Below, one piece after another: positions 1 through 6,764 of a DNA stretch of 14,990 bases; positions within the stretch are counted from its first letter, which is position 1; the number at the start of each line of letters is the position of its first letter. The DNA is from B18-G4 sp003648575 (GTDB lineage: Bacteria > Bacteroidota > Bacteroidia > Bacteroidales > B18-G4): contig JAOZTN010000077.1 of NCBI GenBank assembly GCA_029942245.1, positions 1-14,990 on the forward strand, written 5' to 3'. The translations under genes were made by a program, and so were the position numbers. Below the pieces are notes generated by a model. The model was not told the DNA's origin and searched no databases. It saw only the letters and a list, made by a program, of their open reading frames with translations.

Positions 1-2
1 TT

Positions 3-1412
3 CCTTTGCTCGTGGTAGCCATGCAGGTGCTTCCAAAAAAAACACATGTTTATCTTTTTTCAATAAGTGCCTTGTTCATTTTTGAGAAATTGGTGGATAC
101 GGCCAAGTATGGAAACTATGCTCTGCCGGGTTACCTGATCCTGTTTGTGTTAGTAGCAACTACTGCTTATGTTATCTGGTTTATCATCAGGAGAAGCCGT
201 AAGTATAAGAACGCTTTAAAGCGCAATATCAGGTGGATGGATGTATTCCTCTGGCTGGCACTGATCATCTTGATTGTGTCACTCGTTGCGAATATTTTCG
301 GCTATGTTGCATTTGGATTTTACATGTTCAAAGGCATAGTTATCAGTATCATGGCCGGCTTGCTGATCAGTGTCAGCGTGAACATCATTGATGGGTTCTT
401 TACCCTGATCATCATGGGTAATGCATCACATGTGCATGGTATGGTCCGCGAATACGGTGAACAGCTTGTCAACAGGATCATAAGGGTTGTAAAATTACTG
501 GCCGTCATCTACTGGCTTACGATCGTACTCAAAAGGTTTCTCATTTATAATGAGGTAGTCGGATGGCTGGAGGATATATTCCACTCTCAGTGGAAAGTCA
601 ACGACGACACGACCATTTCCCTGAGAGGTATCATTTTGTTCGGACTTACCATTTTTCTGGCAATATGGCTTGCACGTTTTATCAGGTTATTGCTTGAAAA
701 GGAGTTGTTTCCGAAGGTGAAATTTGGCAGGGGAGTGCCCGGGATTATCAGCCTTATTGTAAGGTATACGATTATCACTATTGGTTTCATCCTTTCGCTG
801 ACTGTGCTGGGTGTCGATATGACTAAACTCACCATCCTTATCGGGGCACTCGGTGTGGGTATCGGTTTTGGTTTGCAGGACCTGATCAACAACCTCATAT
901 CAGGCTTCATACTCATATTTGAGCGGCCGATCCAGGTTGGCGATACCATACAATTTGGTGAAAGGGAAGGAAAAGTTGAAGAGATCGGGATACGCTCAAG
1001 CATTATCAAGACCTACGATGGCTCCGAGGTGATCGTCCCCAATGGGAAACTAATTTCTGAAGAACTGATCAACCTGACATTGTCTGATCCCATATTGCGT
1101 ATTGAGATCAATGTTGGCACAGAATATGGTTCTGATCCACAGGAGGTTATCGACATCCTGGTGATGCAGGCAAAACTGCACCCTGACGTTACCAAGAACC
1201 CTGAAACCTTCGCCATTTTCTTCGGATTTGGCGATTACGCGTTGAACTTCAGACTATATGCATATACCCTGGAGGTAAACGGACGACTCAAAATCCGCAG
1301 CGAACTAAACCTTGCTATTTTCCAAGCGTTCAAAGAAGCCAACATCAAGATTCCATATCCGATACAGGATCTTAATGTGAATCTTTCTGATAAAAAGGAA
1401 ACGGAGAAATAG
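3..1412 (+). CDS. MscS-family mechanosensitive ion channel, C-terminal part (5' end beyond window)
   Basis: Inner-membrane channel that would open under membrane tension and release solutes on osmotic downshock. The frame is open to the left edge (CCT before the first TTG), and the visible N-terminus runs straight into hydrophobic segments, so I treat the gene as cut by the window. About seven hydrophobic stretches precede the MscS core. The pore helix is recognisable near residue 280 (GALGVGIGFGLQDLINNLIS), followed by the beta domain (FERPIQVGDTI, then VIVPNGKLISE) and an alpha/beta C-terminal domain ending in IPYPIQDLNV. More than five membrane segments point to a large MscS member (MscK/YnaI/YbdG-like) rather than the three-helix E. 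coli MscS. It converges on the regulator gene at 1581-2939. The family is clear; the subfamily and true start are not. Confidence 0.9.
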   Translation, partial: PLLVVAMQVLPKKTHVYLFSISALFIFEKLVDTAKYGNYALPGYLILFVLVATTAYVIWFIIRRSRKYKNALKRNIRWMDVFLWLALIILIVSLVANIFGYVAFGFYMFKGIVISIMAGLLISVSVNIIDGFFTLIIMGNASHVHGMVREYGEQLVNRIIRVVKLLAVIYWLTIVLKRFLIYNEVVGWLEDIFHSQWKVNDDTTISLRGIILFGLTIFLAIWLARFIRLLLEKELFPKVKFGRGVPGIISLIVRYTIITIGFILSLTVLGVDMTKLTILIGALGVGIGFGLQDLINNLISGFILIFERPIQVGDTIQFGEREGKVEEIGIRSSIIKTYDGSEVIVPNGKLISEELINLTLSDPILRIEINVGTEYGSDPQEVIDILVMQAKLHPDVTKNPETFAIFFGFGDYALNFRLYAYTLEVNGRLKIRSELNLAIFQAFKEANIKIPYPIQDLNVNLSDKKETEK

Positions 1413-1416
1413 ATAA

Positions 1417-1444
1417 GACGGGGGACGAGGGACAAGGGACGGGG
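1417..1444 (+). repeat. Tandem array of four heptamers, GACRRGG
   Basis: Four consecutive 7-bp units read gacgggg, gacgagg, gacaagg and gacgggg. They begin 4 bp after the TAG stop of the MscS gene, with the G-rich strand in the sense orientation of that gene. No hairpin is formed. The rest of the space to 1524 is A/T-rich with loose atgataa/atgatta-like repetition and no gene. Confidence 0.85.
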
Positions 1445-1524
1445 GTGCTGAATGATGAGATCCAAATGATAAATGATTAGTTATGATTGGTAGTGAAGAG
1501 CTATGTAGTAAGAGTAAGGAGCTC

Positions 1525-1552
1525 CACCTAGCACCCAACACCCAACAACCTG
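1525..1552 (-). repeat. Tandem heptamer array downstream of the sigma-54 regulator
   Basis: Units on the plus strand are cacctag, cacccaa, cacccaa and caacctg. Read on the minus strand, the sense strand of the regulator gene, they are G-rich (ttgggtg, ctaggtg). A further copy of the cctagca motif at 1573-1579 touches the regulator stop codon, so the array appears to be interrupted by the separate 24-bp element at 1549-1572. Confidence 0.75.
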
Positions 1553-1572
1553 TCCTGAGCGTAGTCGAAGGG
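1549..1572. repeat. 24-bp element resembling a dispersed intergenic repeat
   Basis: The element reads cctgtcctgagc followed by gtagtcgaaggg. Read from the other strand it translates as ..PSTTLRTG, a string I recall from spurious predicted proteins in many environmental bacterial genomes, which suggests a dispersed repeat. It sits inside the heptamer array between two cctagca copies (1527-1533 and 1573-1579). The recurrence elsewhere is from memory and is not shown by this window. Confidence 0.5.
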
Positions 1573-1580
1573 CCTAGCAC

Positions 1581-2939
1581 CTATATGCCGTATTTGGAAA
1601 TCTTATTGTAAAGTGTCTTCCTGGTAATACCCAGTATACGTGATGCCTGGGAAAGGTTGCCATTGCATTGCTCGATGGCCCTGTTGATGATCTGCATTTC
1701 ATTTTTTTGGAGGTTATAACAATCCGTATCACCTGCGATAACCGCATCCCCATTCCTGCGAAAAGCAAAATCATCGGTAGTGATGACTCCGGAATCACAC
1801 ATGATCACCGCCTTTTCGACAGCATGCTCCAACTCACGAACATTTCCCGGCCAGTGCCACGATTCCAGCAAATCAAAGGTTGAAGGCTGAACCTTTAAAC
1901 CGCTTTTTGCATAACGAACTTCATACTTTTCTTTAAAATGCAAAAACAGTGGTTTGATGTCTCCCTTCCTTTCACGCAATGGAGGTATGTGTATGGTGAT
2001 GGTATTTACACGGTACAGCAGATCTTCCCTGAACTTACCCTCACGTACCATACGGTCGAGGGGCATATTTGTAGCAGTGAGCAAACGTATATCGACAGGT
2101 ATCGGTTCGTTTGTCCCCAACCTGGTGACCTGCCTGTTCTGAATAGCAGAAAGTAGTTTTGGCTGCAAGTTCGGTGGGATATTACCAATCTCATCCAGGA
2201 AGAGTGTTCCTCCGCTGGCAATCTCAAACCGGCCCGGGCGATCTTCTCCAGCATCGGTATAGGCACCTTTCTTGTGCCCAAAGAGCTCACTCTCGAAAAG
2301 GCTGCCTGTGAGCGATCCCATATCAACACCTACAAATGCTTCACCTGCCCTGTTTGAGGCCTTATGAATGGCACGTGCAAGTAGTTCCTTTCCTGTCCCA
2401 TTCTCACCTGTGATAAGCACATTGGCATCTGTGGCAGCTACTTTTGATACCTGGAGAAGTAATTTCATCATGGGTTCTGATCCACCTATGATGTTAATGG
2501 CTCCGGGTTTCCGTCTGTCGACAGCCATCCTGGCCACCGGCCTTTCTTCTCCGCGACGAGGCTTACAAACGGCAAGCACAGAGTCCCTGATAAGTTCGTT
2601 ATTAACGGGCCTTTGGATGAAATCTGAAGCTCCTTCTTTGATTGCTTTTACGGCAGTTTCTATGCTGGCATTGGAGGCCGTCAATATTACAGAAGCACCC
2701 GGCTGGATCTCAAATATTCTATTCATCCAGTAAATGCCTTCATTACCATTATAGACGCTGCTCTTGAAATTCATTTTTAGAACATAAGCATCGTATCGGT
2801 CTCTCGATAAATAAGAAGGGATAAGGTTGGGATTCTTTTCACAATCGATCCGGTTAAAATGATCGTTGAATAATGATATCAAACCTTGAAGCGTCTTGTC
2901 ATGGTCATCGACGATCAGGATCTTTCCGTATTTTTTCAT
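1581..2939 (-). CDS. NtrC-family sigma-54-dependent transcriptional regulator with degenerate receiver domain
   Basis: Three-domain activator of sigma-54 promoters, 452 residues, normal for the family. Residues 5-122 form a receiver-like domain: the acidic pair D11-D12 and T87 are present, but the phospho-acceptor Asp is Lys55 (VLKMNF where relatives have LLDMNF) and the conserved Lys before Pro is Arg110. Residues 150-340 form the AAA+ ATPase: Walker A GENGTGKE (178-185), the sigma-54 contact loop as GAYTDA (225-230; canonical GAFTGA), Walker B LFLDE (246-250), and WPGNVREL at 363-370. Residues 411-452 form a Fis-type helix-turn-helix ending LGITRKTLYNKISKYGI. No histidine kinase is visible nearby. 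It is divergent from the BadF-type gene and convergent with the channel gene. The ATG is supported by a GGAGG at 2948-2952. Target genes cannot be read from the sequence. Confidence 0.95.
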   Translation of the reverse strand: MKKYGKILIVDDHDKTLQGLISLFNDHFNRIDCEKNPNLIPSYLSRDRYDAYVLKMNFKSSVYNGNEGIYWMNRIFEIQPGASVILTASNASIETAVKAIKEGASDFIQRPVNNELIRDSVLAVCKPRRGEERPVARMAVDRRKPGAINIIGGSEPMMKLLLQVSKVAATDANVLITGENGTGKELLARAIHKASNRAGEAFVGVDMGSLTGSLFESELFGHKKGAYTDAGEDRPGRFEIASGGTLFLDEIGNIPPNLQPKLLSAIQNRQVTRLGTNEPIPVDIRLLTATNMPLDRMVREGKFREDLLYRVNTITIHIPPLRERKGDIKPLFLHFKEKYEVRYAKSGLKVQPSTFDLLESWHWPGNVRELEHAVEKAVIMCDSGVITTDDFAFRRNGDAVIAGDTDCYNLQKNEMQIINRAIEQCNGNLSQASRILGITRKTLYNKISKYGI

Positions 2940-2947
2940 CAGGGTAT

Positions 2948-2952
2948 CCTCC
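2948..2952 (-). promoter_or_regulatory. Strong Shine-Dalgarno-like site (GGAGG) of the sigma-54 regulator
   Basis: On the minus strand GGAGG lies 8 nt before the ATG at 2937-2939, ideal spacing. Bacteroidota genes generally lack such sites, and none of the other starts in this window has one this good. It supports the chosen start. Confidence 0.55.
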
Positions 2953-2981
2953 GGAAATTTCGCTTAGGTGCCAAGCAATAC

Positions 2982-2989
2982 CAAATATA
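2982..2989 (-). promoter_or_regulatory. Candidate Bacteroidota -7 element (TATATTTG) for the sigma-54 regulator
   Basis: TATATTTG on the minus strand matches the known Bacteroidota -7 consensus TAnnTTTG exactly and would place the transcript start about 35-40 nt before the ATG. A TTTG occurs upstream at 3016-3019, but its 26-nt spacing is longer than usual, so the -33 element is doubtful. Confidence 0.35.
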
Positions 2990-3076
2990 CCAATACAAAA
3001 AAGGGAATGCCAGTGCAAATCAACGAATTGCAGTAATGCTTTTGCAATATGTAGATACTGGGTAATATTTATACAA

Positions 3077-3094
3077 CTGGTGGCTGGTGGCTGG
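3077..3094 (+). repeat. Short tandem repeat, 2.6 copies of CTGGTGG
   Basis: ctggtgg, ctggtgg, ctgg in the divergent space between the regulator and the BadF-type gene. It is another 7-bp period, but here it lies upstream of genes rather than just after a stop codon. Confidence 0.6.
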
Positions 3095-3115
3095 ACATCT
3101 AATTCCCGGATTGAT

Positions 3116-3123
3116 TATCTTTA
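3116..3123 (+). promoter_or_regulatory. Weak candidate -7 element for the BadF-type gene
   Basis: TATCTTTA matches TAnnTTTG at seven of eight positions and lies 20 nt before the ATG at 3144. I could not find a convincing TTTG at -33. Confidence 0.25.
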
Positions 3124-3143
3124 TCCGAAAATAACATTGACCT

Positions 3144-3977
3144 ATGATCCTGATCGCCGACAGTGGTGCTACAAAAACCACCTGGTCACTCTTAACAGAT
3201 AGCGGGGCCATGACCCACGATACAGCTGGCTTTAACCCATACTACAATGGGCCTGATGTTTTACGCCAGATCCTTGAAAAGGAAATGAGCCCCGACATTA
3301 TGGGGGCAGCAATCAGCCATATCTATTATTATGGATCAGGCTGTTCCACGGAAAAGAACTGTGGTATTGTAAGTGACGCTCTTGCATTGCATTTTCCGGA
3401 GGCCCGGATAGAAGTGCAGCACGACCTGCTTGCTGCGGCCCGCGCACTTCTTGGGAGGAGTGAAGGCATTGCCTGCATATTGGGTACAGGTTCCAATTCA
3501 TGTGCATACGATGGAAAAAAAATCACGGCCAACGTGGCTTCACTGGGTTATATGCTCGGCGATGAGGGTAGCGGTGCCTACATTGGAAGGAAATTCCTGG
3601 CTGCTTACCTGAAAAAGAAACTGGCCAGAGAGATCCTTGATGCTTTTGACAATGAATACCACTATAGCCTTGAAGACATACTACGTTCCGTTTATAATGA
3701 GGGGAACCCAAGCAGCTATATGGCATCATTTACACGCTTTCTTGCAAAGCACGAGCATCACGATGATGTTCGGGAAATCCTGCATACATCTTTTGTTGAA
3801 TTCTTTGAGGAATCTGTATCGAAATACGACAGGTATAAACAACTACCGGTCAGCTTTGTGGGATCGGTAGCTTTTCATTTCAGGCATATACTCAATGAGG
3901 CCGCCTGGCAGGCAGGCATATCACTTGGGAGGATAGAGCAGGCTCCTATGGAAGGCTTGATCAGATTTCATTCTTGA
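3144..3977 (+). CDS. BadF/BadG/BcrA/BcrD-type ATPase, N-acetylglucosamine kinase-like
   Basis: Soluble ASKHA-fold protein of 277 residues, the usual length of the Bacteroidota group often annotated as N-acetylglucosamine kinase. Phosphate-1 loop DSGATKT (6-12); the likely catalytic Asp is D94 in VQHDLLAAARAL; phosphate-2 loop LGTGSNS (113-119); then GDEGSGAYIG (139-148), typical of the family. It lacks the cysteines and partner subunit expected of a 2-hydroxyacyl-CoA dehydratase activator, so a sugar or amino-sugar kinase fits better than a dehydratase activator. The substrate is inferred only from family resemblance, and no amino-sugar gene is beside it. It is convergent with miaA; its TGA overlaps the start of an octamer array that fills the whole space between the two genes. 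Confidence 0.88.
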   Translation: MILIADSGATKTTWSLLTDSGAMTHDTAGFNPYYNGPDVLRQILEKEMSPDIMGAAISHIYYYGSGCSTEKNCGIVSDALALHFPEARIEVQHDLLAAARALLGRSEGIACILGTGSNSCAYDGKKITANVASLGYMLGDEGSGAYIGRKFLAAYLKKKLAREILDAFDNEYHYSLEDILRSVYNEGNPSSYMASFTRFLAKHEHHDDVREILHTSFVEFFEESVSKYDRYKQLPVSFVGSVAFHFRHILNEAAWQAGISLGRIEQAPMEGLIRFHS

Positions 3978-4264
3978 GAATACGAATAAGAGAATACGGG
4001 AATACGAGAATACGGGAGTACGAGATTACGGGAGTACGGGAATACGAGATTACCTCACACTCACGTACTCTCGTATTCTCTCACCCTCTCATTCTCTCGT
4101 ACTCNNNNNNNNNNNNNNNNNNNNNNNNNNNNNNNNNNNNNNNNNNNNNNNNNNNNNNNNNNNNNNNNNNNNNNNNNNNNNNNNNNNNNNNNNNNNNNNN
4201 NNNNCTCTCACCCTCTCATTCTCTCGTACTCCCGTATTCTCTCACCCGCACGTACTCTCTTACT
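3978..4264. repeat. Octamer tandem array arranged as a large inverted repeat between convergent genes
   Basis: The left arm (3978-4055) consists of 8-bp units such as gaatacga, gaatacgg, gagtacga and gattacgg. The right arm (4064-4104 and 4205-4264) carries the reverse complement (cgtactct, cgtattct, ctcattct, ctcgtact). The array begins at the TGA of the BadF-type gene and ends at the TAG of miaA, so each gene is followed by the purine-rich strand in sense. The segment 4006-4022 can pair with 4063-4080 with about one mismatch, giving a long hairpin that might serve as a two-way terminator. A 100-N gap interrupts it. No gene lies here. Confidence 0.85.
4105..4204. other. Scaffold gap (100 N) with identical flanks
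   Basis: Exactly 100 N. The last 27 bases before it (4078-4104) are identical to the first 27 after it (4205-4231), so the two contigs overlap, and the gap is probably a collapsed repeat or no gap at all. Confidence 0.95.
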
Positions 4265-5176
4265 CTAATCCATGCTTTCCAGGAACTTCAAAACCGATTC
4301 CACATCCCCGGCTTCGAACCAGTGAATATCCGTATCGCGTTTAAACCAGGTCAGCTGTCGCTTGGCATAGCGACGGCTGTTGGTTTTAATATTTTCAACG
4401 GCCTGCTCAAGGCTGACCTCCTCATCAAGGTATCTGAAAAGCTCTTTATACCCAACAGTATTAAGTGCATTATGATCACGGTAAGGCAGTAATGACTTTA
4501 CTTCCTCAAGCAAAGCATTTTTCATCATCCGGTCGACCCGCTCCTCTATCCGTTTAAAAAGCAGATCCCGCTCCATGTTCAACCCGATCTTGATAATACG
4601 GAAAGGTCTTTCTTTTTTTGTATTCCTGCGAAGCGATGTATAGGTCTTCCCGGTTTGAATACAAACCTCAATGGCCCGAAGCAGCCTGTTTGGGTTGTTC
4701 AAATCAACTACTTCAAAGTACTCAGGATCAAGAGCTTTCAACTTCTCCCCAAAAGCCTCCAGTCCTATCTCATCCAGTTCTGCTTTGAGCTCCTCCCTTA
4801 GCGTAGGATCATGATCTGGAAGGTCATCAATTCCCCTGCTGATGGCATCAATATAAAGCCCGGAGCCACCGCTAAGGATGAGCACTTGATGCTTCTTAAA
4901 AAGTTCATCGAGCAGGGCCATTGCTTCGGTCTCATACCTGGCTACATTATAATCTTCTGATATGGAAAGGTTTCCAAGAAAGTGGTGTTTTACCGCTGCC
5001 AGTTCTTCCGGCTCAGGGTAAGCGGTTCCAATACGCATCTCTCTGTAAAACTGCCTGGAATCAGCCGAAAGTATTTCAGTATTAAAATGTTGCGCAAGTT
5101 TAATGGAAAATATTGTTTTCCCAACAGCCGTAGGCCCTGTAATCACAATCAGACATTTATCGCTACCTTGCTTCAT
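4265..5176 (-). CDS. miaA: tRNA dimethylallyltransferase (MiaA)
   Basis: Transfers a dimethylallyl group from DMAPP to N6 of A37 in tRNAs that read UNN codons, the first step towards ms2i6A; cytoplasmic. The protein has 303 residues, the normal length. Visible motifs: P-loop GPTAVGKT (14-21), SADSRQFY (37-44) with the catalytic Asp39, GGSGLY (103-108), the RLLRAIEV helix, VGYKELF, and the C-terminal RRYAKRQLTWFKRD signature of the tRNA-binding region. The start 22 nt after the cca stop and the shared strand indicate co-transcription with cca, a sensible pairing of two tRNA-processing enzymes. The stop abuts the octamer array. There are no anomalies in the coding sequence. Confidence 0.97.
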   Translation of the reverse strand: MKQGSDKCLIVITGPTAVGKTIFSIKLAQHFNTEILSADSRQFYREMRIGTAYPEPEELAAVKHHFLGNLSISEDYNVARYETEAMALLDELFKKHQVLILSGGSGLYIDAISRGIDDLPDHDPTLREELKAELDEIGLEAFGEKLKALDPEYFEVVDLNNPNRLLRAIEVCIQTGKTYTSLRRNTKKERPFRIIKIGLNMERDLLFKRIEERVDRMMKNALLEEVKSLLPYRDHNALNTVGYKELFRYLDEEVSLEQAVENIKTNSRRYAKRQLTWFKRDTDIHWFEAGDVESVLKFLESMD

Positions 5177-5198
5177 CTATTTTATTGCCGAGTGCCTG

Positions 5199-6632
5199 CT
5201 ATTTATTGTCTACCGATGATAATCCAAGTTCTTTTCCCTTCTCCAGCATATAATTATAGGCTGAGACATATTCATTCGGGATGACCCCATCCAGGATGGC
5301 TTCTTTGATGGAGTTTTTGATATCTCCTACTTCCCGGCAGGGCTTTATGCCAAAAGTTTCCATGATCAGCTCACCACTTATCGGTGGCTGAAAATTCCTG
5401 ACCCTGTCCTTCTCCTCTATCTCCACCAGTTTTTTCCGCACCAGCTTGAAATTGCTCAGATAACGTCTGACCTTTTTAGAGTTTTTAGAGGTAATATCCG
5501 CTTCGCAAAGCATCATCAGATCATCAACATCGTCACCGGCTTCGAACAGCAAGCGCCTGATTGCCGAATCAGTAACCTCTTCCTGAGCAAGCACAATAGG
5601 CCTTAGATGCAACAAAACAAGTTTCTGCACATAGCGCATCTTTTCATTCATGGGCAGCTTCAACTGTTTGAAGATTTTCTTAACCATCTTGGCCCCGACA
5701 AATTCGTGAGAATGAAAGGTCCAACCTGTACCTTTATCAAATCTTTTAGTGACCGGCTTGGCAATATCATGTAATATGGCAGCCCAACGCAGCCAGAGAT
5801 TGTCCGTATTTTCAGAAAGATTGTCGAGCACCTGCAAGGTATGGTAGAAATTATCCTTATGGCCTTTTCCCTCCATTGTTTCTGCTCCTTTCAAAGCGAC
5901 AAACTGTGGGAAAATAATATGAAGGAGGCCGCATTCTTCAAGAAGCTTAAACCCATAGGAAGGCTCTCTGGCCATGATGATCTTATTCAATTCATCAGCA
6001 ATCCTTTCTCCCGAAACGATCAGTATCCTTTCCCTGTTTCTGCTGATAGCCTCAAAAGAAGCCTCCTCTATCGAAAATCTCAACTGCGTAGCGAACCTTA
6101 TGGCACGCATCATGCGGAGAGGGTCATCAGAATATGTAATATTGGGGTCGAGTGGGGTGCGAATAATCTTTCGTTCAATATCCGCCAGGCCATCAAAAGG
6201 GTCCAGCAGTGTGCCATAGCTATCTTTCTGCAGACTGATTGCCATGGCATTGATCGTAAAATCCCTGCGGTTCTGATCATCTTCCAGGGTACCATCTTCA
6301 ACCATGGGTTTTCGGGAATCACGCATATAGGATTCCTTCCTTGCACCAACAAACTCAATGATCCACAACTGCTTATCTTTATACCTGAGCATAGCAGTCC
6401 CGTAATTCTTAAAATAGTTCACCTTTGTTTGCCCGCCTATCTTCTCGGCAACCTTGGCGGCCAGATCCATACCGCTTCCAATTGCCACAACATCGATATC
6501 GCCGGTTTCGCGATTCATGATCCGGTCACGCACATATCCGCCTATCACGTAAGCATCAACACCCAGTTCTTCAGCTGAAATGCTTATAACATTAAAAATG
6601 TCTTTATCCAGAAATGACCTGAGATTCTCCAT
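5199..6632 (-). CDS. cca: CCA tRNA nucleotidyltransferase / poly(A) polymerase family with HD domain
   Basis: Class II nucleotidyltransferase that builds or repairs the 3' CCA end of tRNA. 477 residues. The head domain shows GGYVRD (31-36), the metal-binding DID (45-47), EDDQNRRDFTINAMA (117-131) and the neck helix around DPLRMMRAIRFATQLRFSIEE (170-190). A C-terminal HD phosphohydrolase domain follows (H264, H288-D289 in ILHDIAKP, FHSHEFVGA at 306-314), as in many Bacteroidota and other HD-type CCA enzymes; it may remove the 2',3'-cyclic or 3' phosphate. A poly(A)-polymerase or A-adding-only function cannot be excluded from motifs alone. It leads into miaA after 22 nt. The start is an ATG 32 nt from a scaffold gap, so upstream signals are mostly missing. 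Confidence 0.93.
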   Translation of the reverse strand: MENLRSFLDKDIFNVISISAEELGVDAYVIGGYVRDRIMNRETGDIDVVAIGSGMDLAAKVAEKIGGQTKVNYFKNYGTAMLRYKDKQLWIIEFVGARKESYMRDSRKPMVEDGTLEDDQNRRDFTINAMAISLQKDSYGTLLDPFDGLADIERKIIRTPLDPNITYSDDPLRMMRAIRFATQLRFSIEEASFEAISRNRERILIVSGERIADELNKIIMAREPSYGFKLLEECGLLHIIFPQFVALKGAETMEGKGHKDNFYHTLQVLDNLSENTDNLWLRWAAILHDIAKPVTKRFDKGTGWTFHSHEFVGAKMVKKIFKQLKLPMNEKMRYVQKLVLLHLRPIVLAQEEVTDSAIRRLLFEAGDDVDDLMMLCEADITSKNSKKVRRYLSNFKLVRKKLVEIEEKDRVRNFQPPISGELIMETFGIKPCREVGDIKNSIKEAILDGVIPNEYVSAYNYMLEKGKELGLSSVDNK

Positions 6633-6639
6633 TCAAAAG

Positions 6640-6647
6640 CAAAATTA
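6640..6647 (-). promoter_or_regulatory. Possible -7 element (TAATTTTG) just before cca
   Basis: An exact match to TAnnTTTG on the minus strand that ends 8 nt from the cca ATG. If used, the transcript would be almost leaderless. The -33 region falls in the gap, and the local sequence is A/T-rich, so a chance match is quite possible. Confidence 0.2.
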
Positions 6648-6664
6648 AGAAAATATATCGGGTA

Positions 6665-6764
6665 NNNNNNNNNNNNNNNNNNNNNNNNNNNNNNNNNNNN
6701 NNNNNNNNNNNNNNNNNNNNNNNNNNNNNNNNNNNNNNNNNNNNNNNNNNNNNNNNNNNNNNNN
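6665..6764. other. Scaffold gap (100 N)
   Basis: Exactly 100 N. Unlike the first gap, its flanks share no obvious overlap, so real sequence is missing. It hides the stop codon of the LEA-type lipoprotein gene and any further gene or promoter ahead of cca. Confidence 0.97.

Noticed and set aside
1305..1580. Minus-strand frames with SLVPRP-like and PSTTLRTG strings
   Set aside because: They are translations of the heptamer array and the 24-bp element; such strings are typical spurious predictions.
2955..3025. Sigma-54 (-24/-12) promoter ahead of the regulator
   Set aside because: TGGCAC and TGGCAT occur on the minus strand, but no TTGC lies at the required spacing after either.
3978..4264. 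CRISPR array
   Set aside because: The units are 8 bp and contiguous with no unique spacers, and there are no cas genes.
3974..4492. Plus-strand frame running through the octamer array and the N gap
   Set aside because: It consists of translated repeat units, unknown residues and antisense miaA; there is no coding signal of its own.
5841..6578. 245-codon plus-strand frame opposite cca
   Set aside because: cca is fully supported by its motifs on the minus strand; the opposite frame shows no recognisable domain.
6584..6764. Continuation of the LEA-type frame through the gap into the cca 5' region
   Set aside because: The N gap joins frames artificially; the residues after the gap overlap the cca start in another frame and do not resemble an LEA-2 domain.
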